Source: Chloromonas sp. AAM2
Taxonomy: Eukaryota; Chlorophyta; Chlorophyceae; Chlamydomonadales; Chlamydomonadaceae
DNA length: 11,863 nucleotides
Direction: 5' to 3'
Assembly (NCBI GenBank): GCA_004335635.1
Contig: QAXH01001674.1
Span: 592-12,454, forward strand
Positions within the stretch are counted from its first letter, which is position 1; every line of letters starts with the position of its first letter. Both the position numbers and the translations under genes were made by a program. The notes beneath the pieces are model-generated. The model was not told the origin of the DNA. It ran no database searches and saw only the letters and a list, made by a program, of their open reading frames with translations. This document shows positions 9,557 to 11,863 of this stretch, one piece after another.

Positions 9557-10935
9557 ATACACACTCAATCACTCACTCACTCACTCACTCACTCGCTTGC
9601 TCGCTCTCTTGCTCTCTCGCTGAATCGCTCTCTCTGACACTTACATTTACATTTACACACACACACACACACGAGAGAGAGAGAGAGAGATCAGAAGGTT
9701 ACACGTGCAAGCATAGACTGTACTGCCTTTCTGACGTCGGCTGCCTTTGCAGCCGCTGTCCCTGGCTTTCAGGCCGCTCAGCAGGCTCGCCTAGAAAGCG
9801 GCAGGGCCAGCGGTGTCTCATCAGAGAAGGTGCGCTGTCCAGCCGTCGCCCCATGTACTTGTGGCTGACTTGCTCTTCGGCCTAAGAACTGTCAGGTCCT
9901 CAAAGCGGTCGCCAACTCAGGATCAGACTTTGTTGCCCGTTCTTTGTCTATCTTTGCACGTCTGACCCCTGCCTGTCAGCCATCCTTGCAACTGCCAGGC
10001 CCTGACACAATTGTTCAGGCTTAGTCTTTGTTTCCCGTTCTTTTAGTTGCAGCTTCGCGTGCTTGGCCCCTGCCTGCCAGCCATTGACAGCAGGCCTTCT
10101 GTTGTCCTCAGCGGTTGGAACTGCTGCGATCTTTGCTCTCTGCGCCTTGACGTTGCCTCCTGTTGCTGTGGGTGGGTTAGTTGCTGTGCTATGACGACTC
10201 GTCTCTAGCATGGCTTGCTAGCGTCCACGCTTGGGGCCCCCCCGATGTAATCAATAACATACTGAGATTTATATTAACTGCTTGCGAGCTCCTGTACGTA
10301 TCAATAATGATGCGAGTTGGGACACGAACGGGTGGTTGTCATACCATGCGTTCCCACGTGACCTGTGTGCAGTGGTTCACCGACCTCAAGGGAAAAGCCG
10401 TGGCGCTGCAAGAGTGAGTATCTCTGGTGCTTTGCAATCCAAGCTACTGAATCACAAAGTAGTTGGGAGGCTTTGGATAGATGCACGTTGAGCTCAAATT
10501 TTCCATTGTTAGCCGACCCAATGGACGTGCATTTGATTGCGCATCCCGGCCCGCCTCTAACAGCAAAGCTGGGGCATGCCAACTCATGTCCGCTTCATTT
10601 GAGAACGCCCGTACCTTTTGAAGGAGATACTAGCCCATAAGTAGCCTCAACCTCAATTCACGCATATCCATTCAAATAAGCCTCTTCCAAGAAAAGGCTA
10701 ATCTTTGGTACTCCAGCTTGGACACAGAATTGTCCTTGTCTTGCAGGCCCTCGTGTGTAAAAGGAAACGTGGGTTTTTGTATTCGGGCAAACTACTGTTC
10801 TTGCTATGCAGGCCCATTCTGCGGTTTGCCTTCTCCAACAAGCCAGGCAGTGCTCTGAACATCGCCGACGGGATGCTGGGCATGTCACAGGCTGGCTTCA
10901 AGTCGCTAGCCGACGCTACCCAGGACTTCAGCTGA
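7211..10935 (+). CDS. Gene B: paralogue of gene A, 11 exons, 285 aa
   Basis: Exons: 7211-7279, 7371-7433, 7528-7621, 7883-7956, 8267-8380, 8651-8658, 9115-9193, 9353-9467, 9753-9829, 10373-10413 and 10812-10935 (858 nt including the TGA). All introns are GT-AG; phases are 0,0,1,0,0,2,0,1,0,2. Residues 1-23 form a signal-peptide-like start (ILSTLFLII), with a possible cleavage after VRA near residue 28. Three sequons follow (NTT, NAS, NTT). The conserved helical region has QQQSLG at about 86-91 and IGTGAN at about 116-121. Residues 168-205 are the hydrophobic segment, with a central LTLLGGIFYIVG. The C-terminal block has PILRFAFS and IADGMLGMSQAGF. Exons of 114, 8, 79, 115 and 41 nt match gene A exactly in length. 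Relative to gene A it has one extra intron (7434-7527) and a shorter linker. The start ATG has A at -3 and G at +4. Function is unknown; a secretory-pathway or single-pass membrane protein is inferred. Confidence 0.85.
8651..8658 (+). other. 8-nt microexon of gene B (exon 6)
   Basis: The eight bases gttaaatc lie between cttgcag and gtgagtg. They are needed to join exon 5 (ends in phase 0) with exon 7 (enters in phase 2), giving Val-Lys-Ser before Tyr-Leu. This is the counterpart of 3338-3345 in gene A. Confidence 0.8.
8841..8900. repeat. Three perfect 20-bp tandem repeats
   Basis: gctagtagtgaatagatctg is repeated three times with no mismatch and no spacer, inside gene B intron 8659-9114. The perfect identity suggests a young expansion. 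Confidence 0.97.
9252..9282. repeat. 10-bp perfect hairpin in gene B intron 7
   Basis: ccaggcttgg (9252-9261) is the reverse complement of ccaagcctgg (9273-9282), separated by 11 nt, within intron 9194-9352. It could fold in the pre-mRNA; no function is shown. Confidence 0.7.
9523..9690. repeat. Compound microsatellite filling most of gene B intron 8
   Basis: In order: (AC)14 at 9523-9550, (ACTC)6 at 9571-9594, an imperfect CT-rich stretch at 9601-9636, (AC)9 at 9655-9672, then (GA)9 at 9673-9690. It takes up over half of intron 9468-9752. The CT-rich and GA parts are complementary and could pair. Confidence 0.95.
9926..10084. repeat. Diverged tandem duplication in gene B intron 9
   Basis: 9926-9983 and 10024-10084 share ctttgtt-cccgttctttt-like blocks and cccctgcctg-cagccat in the same order, with a period of about 100 bp. 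They are diverged copies within intron 9830-10372. Confidence 0.6.
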
Positions 10936-11358
10936 TTACAGCCTTCAACAACCTCAGCTGATTTGTGCGGTCCCAATAGCGCTGCACCAGAACTATGGCC
11001 GGCTGTTTGAGTTCTGCCCAGTATAACACAGATGCCAGGAGGTGGCCGATATCATCCTGGGCCCTTGGTTTGGCCCTTGGCAGTGCTTTTGAGGCTACCT
11101 TGAGCTGACTACCTTCCAGCTTCCTAGCCCTCTCCCTTCACTGCACCGTGATTATTTCTCTTCACCGTGATCACTCTGATGGCTTGTGGATATGACTGCT
11201 GTTTTGACCATACTATGTATTACTAATGGCAAGCTTGGTTACGTTCAGGCTTGCATATGATCAATCAGCGTTTGGTTTGCACTTCCAAACATACAAGGAG
11301 GGAGTGCACACCATGAAGCACGTCCTACGCAAACATCAACTGATTGCGCAAATTGTAA
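10936..11358. other. Region after gene B; no supported gene
   Basis: It probably starts with the gene B 3' UTR. A TGTAA word, the usual polyadenylation signal of chlorophyte algae, lies at 11354-11358, 419 nt after the stop. One such word is expected by chance at this distance, so it is only a candidate. No other feature is seen. Confidence 0.4.
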
Positions 11359-11863
11359 AAATCTCTTCTAGTTAAGGGGAATCTGACCGTGTCGGCAAGG
11401 GGTGATGAGGCCCTTGTGGCCATCACCCCACAGAACACCTTCCGAAAGCATCCCGTTAGCCATATAAATGGAACAATTGTCAGGGTCAAGGTCAGTGTCA
11501 GCGCTAGTGAAATGGCAACCCTCACAGTGTCAACTGTTGACAGGCACAAACCACCTTCCAAAAGACAGTGTGACCAGCTAAATTTGTCAAAGGTCGCACT
11601 TACAACAATCACAACTTTGGTCATTCCCTCACAAGTTAAGACGTACAACATTGGTTTAGATGACCAGACTACTGCCATCAAAGATTTAAGCTGGTGTCAA
11701 ATGTCAGTGAAGTGTAAATGAGAGATGAATCCTAACTGGTCTTCAGCTGCTGCACAAAATATTATCTCCTTCCTGCATAAAAAAGTGCAAGGTTCACAAC
11801 CAGTAGGTAGTGAACATGCACGTTTTGCTGGAGGGGCAAGAGCGGTACGGGGTAGACATACAC
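11359..11863 (+). pseudogene. Coding-like stretch with one in-frame TGA, cut by window end
   Basis: A single frame is open from 11359 to the window end except for TGA at 11719-11721, over 500 nt in total. The first part contains KRQCDQLNLSKVALTT and YNIGLDDQTTAIKDLSW. After the stop the same frame continues, with an ATG at 11725, into NIISFLHKKV and ARFAGGARAVRGRHT. The last piece loosely recalls the segment before the C-terminal catalytic part of TnpB/Fanzor-type proteins (a GxARF...RG-like run), but the aspartate and zinc-ribbon motifs are not visible. It may be a pseudogene, an exon pair with a missed intron, or chance. Confidence 0.3.

Noticed and set aside
11325..11681. 118-codon minus-strand frame with a hydrophobic LTLTLTLT run
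   Set aside because: The run mirrors a repetitive GTCAG-type stretch on the other strand, and the + frame is longer and looks more protein-like.
1..11863. tRNA, rRNA or bacterial operon structure
   Set aside because: No cloverleaf or rRNA signature words were seen. The coding blocks only make sense when spliced, which rules out a bacterial reading.

Overview
The window looks like nuclear DNA of an intron-rich eukaryote. Every clear coding block is an exon bounded by GT and AG, nearly all acceptors read GCAG, no bacterial-style operon is present, and CA, ACTC and GA microsatellites sit in introns. The mixed base composition, short GCAG introns and alanine-rich linkers would fit a green alga, perhaps a trebouxiophyte. 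That placement is inference; no marker gene here proves it.

The core is a tandem pair of paralogous genes on the + strand, about 1.8 kb apart. Gene A (1270-5398, 10 exons, 316 residues) and gene B (7211-10935, 11 exons, 285 residues) were assembled by following splice sites, reading phase and similarity between the copies. All introns agree in phase and both models end at the expected stop. Five exons have identical lengths in the two genes (114, 8, 79, 115 and 41 nt), including an 8-nt microexon. Each protein has an N-terminal signal peptide, a region with three N-glycosylation sequons, a conserved helical domain, one strongly hydrophobic segment and a conserved C-terminal block ending in an ADG-LG--QAGF signature. 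I do not recognise the family. A single-pass membrane or secretory-pathway protein is the most that can be inferred.

Layout: 1-374 holds a broken minus-strand coding relic that resembles the N-terminal part of eukaryotic TnpB-like (Fanzor) transposon proteins. 375-1269 is spacer with small direct repeats. 1270-5398 is gene A. 5399-7210 is intergenic and holds one arm of a perfect 48-bp inverted repeat (partner in a gene A intron) plus a short decayed coding-like stretch. 7211-10935 is gene B, with a 3 x 20-bp tandem repeat and a large compound microsatellite in its introns. 10936-11358 is spacer or 3' UTR. 11359-11863 is a + strand coding-like stretch with one in-frame TGA, cut by the window edge.

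The two genes are probably products of local duplication and may share a function. The edge relics and scattered repeats suggest the locus lies in a repeat-prone region.
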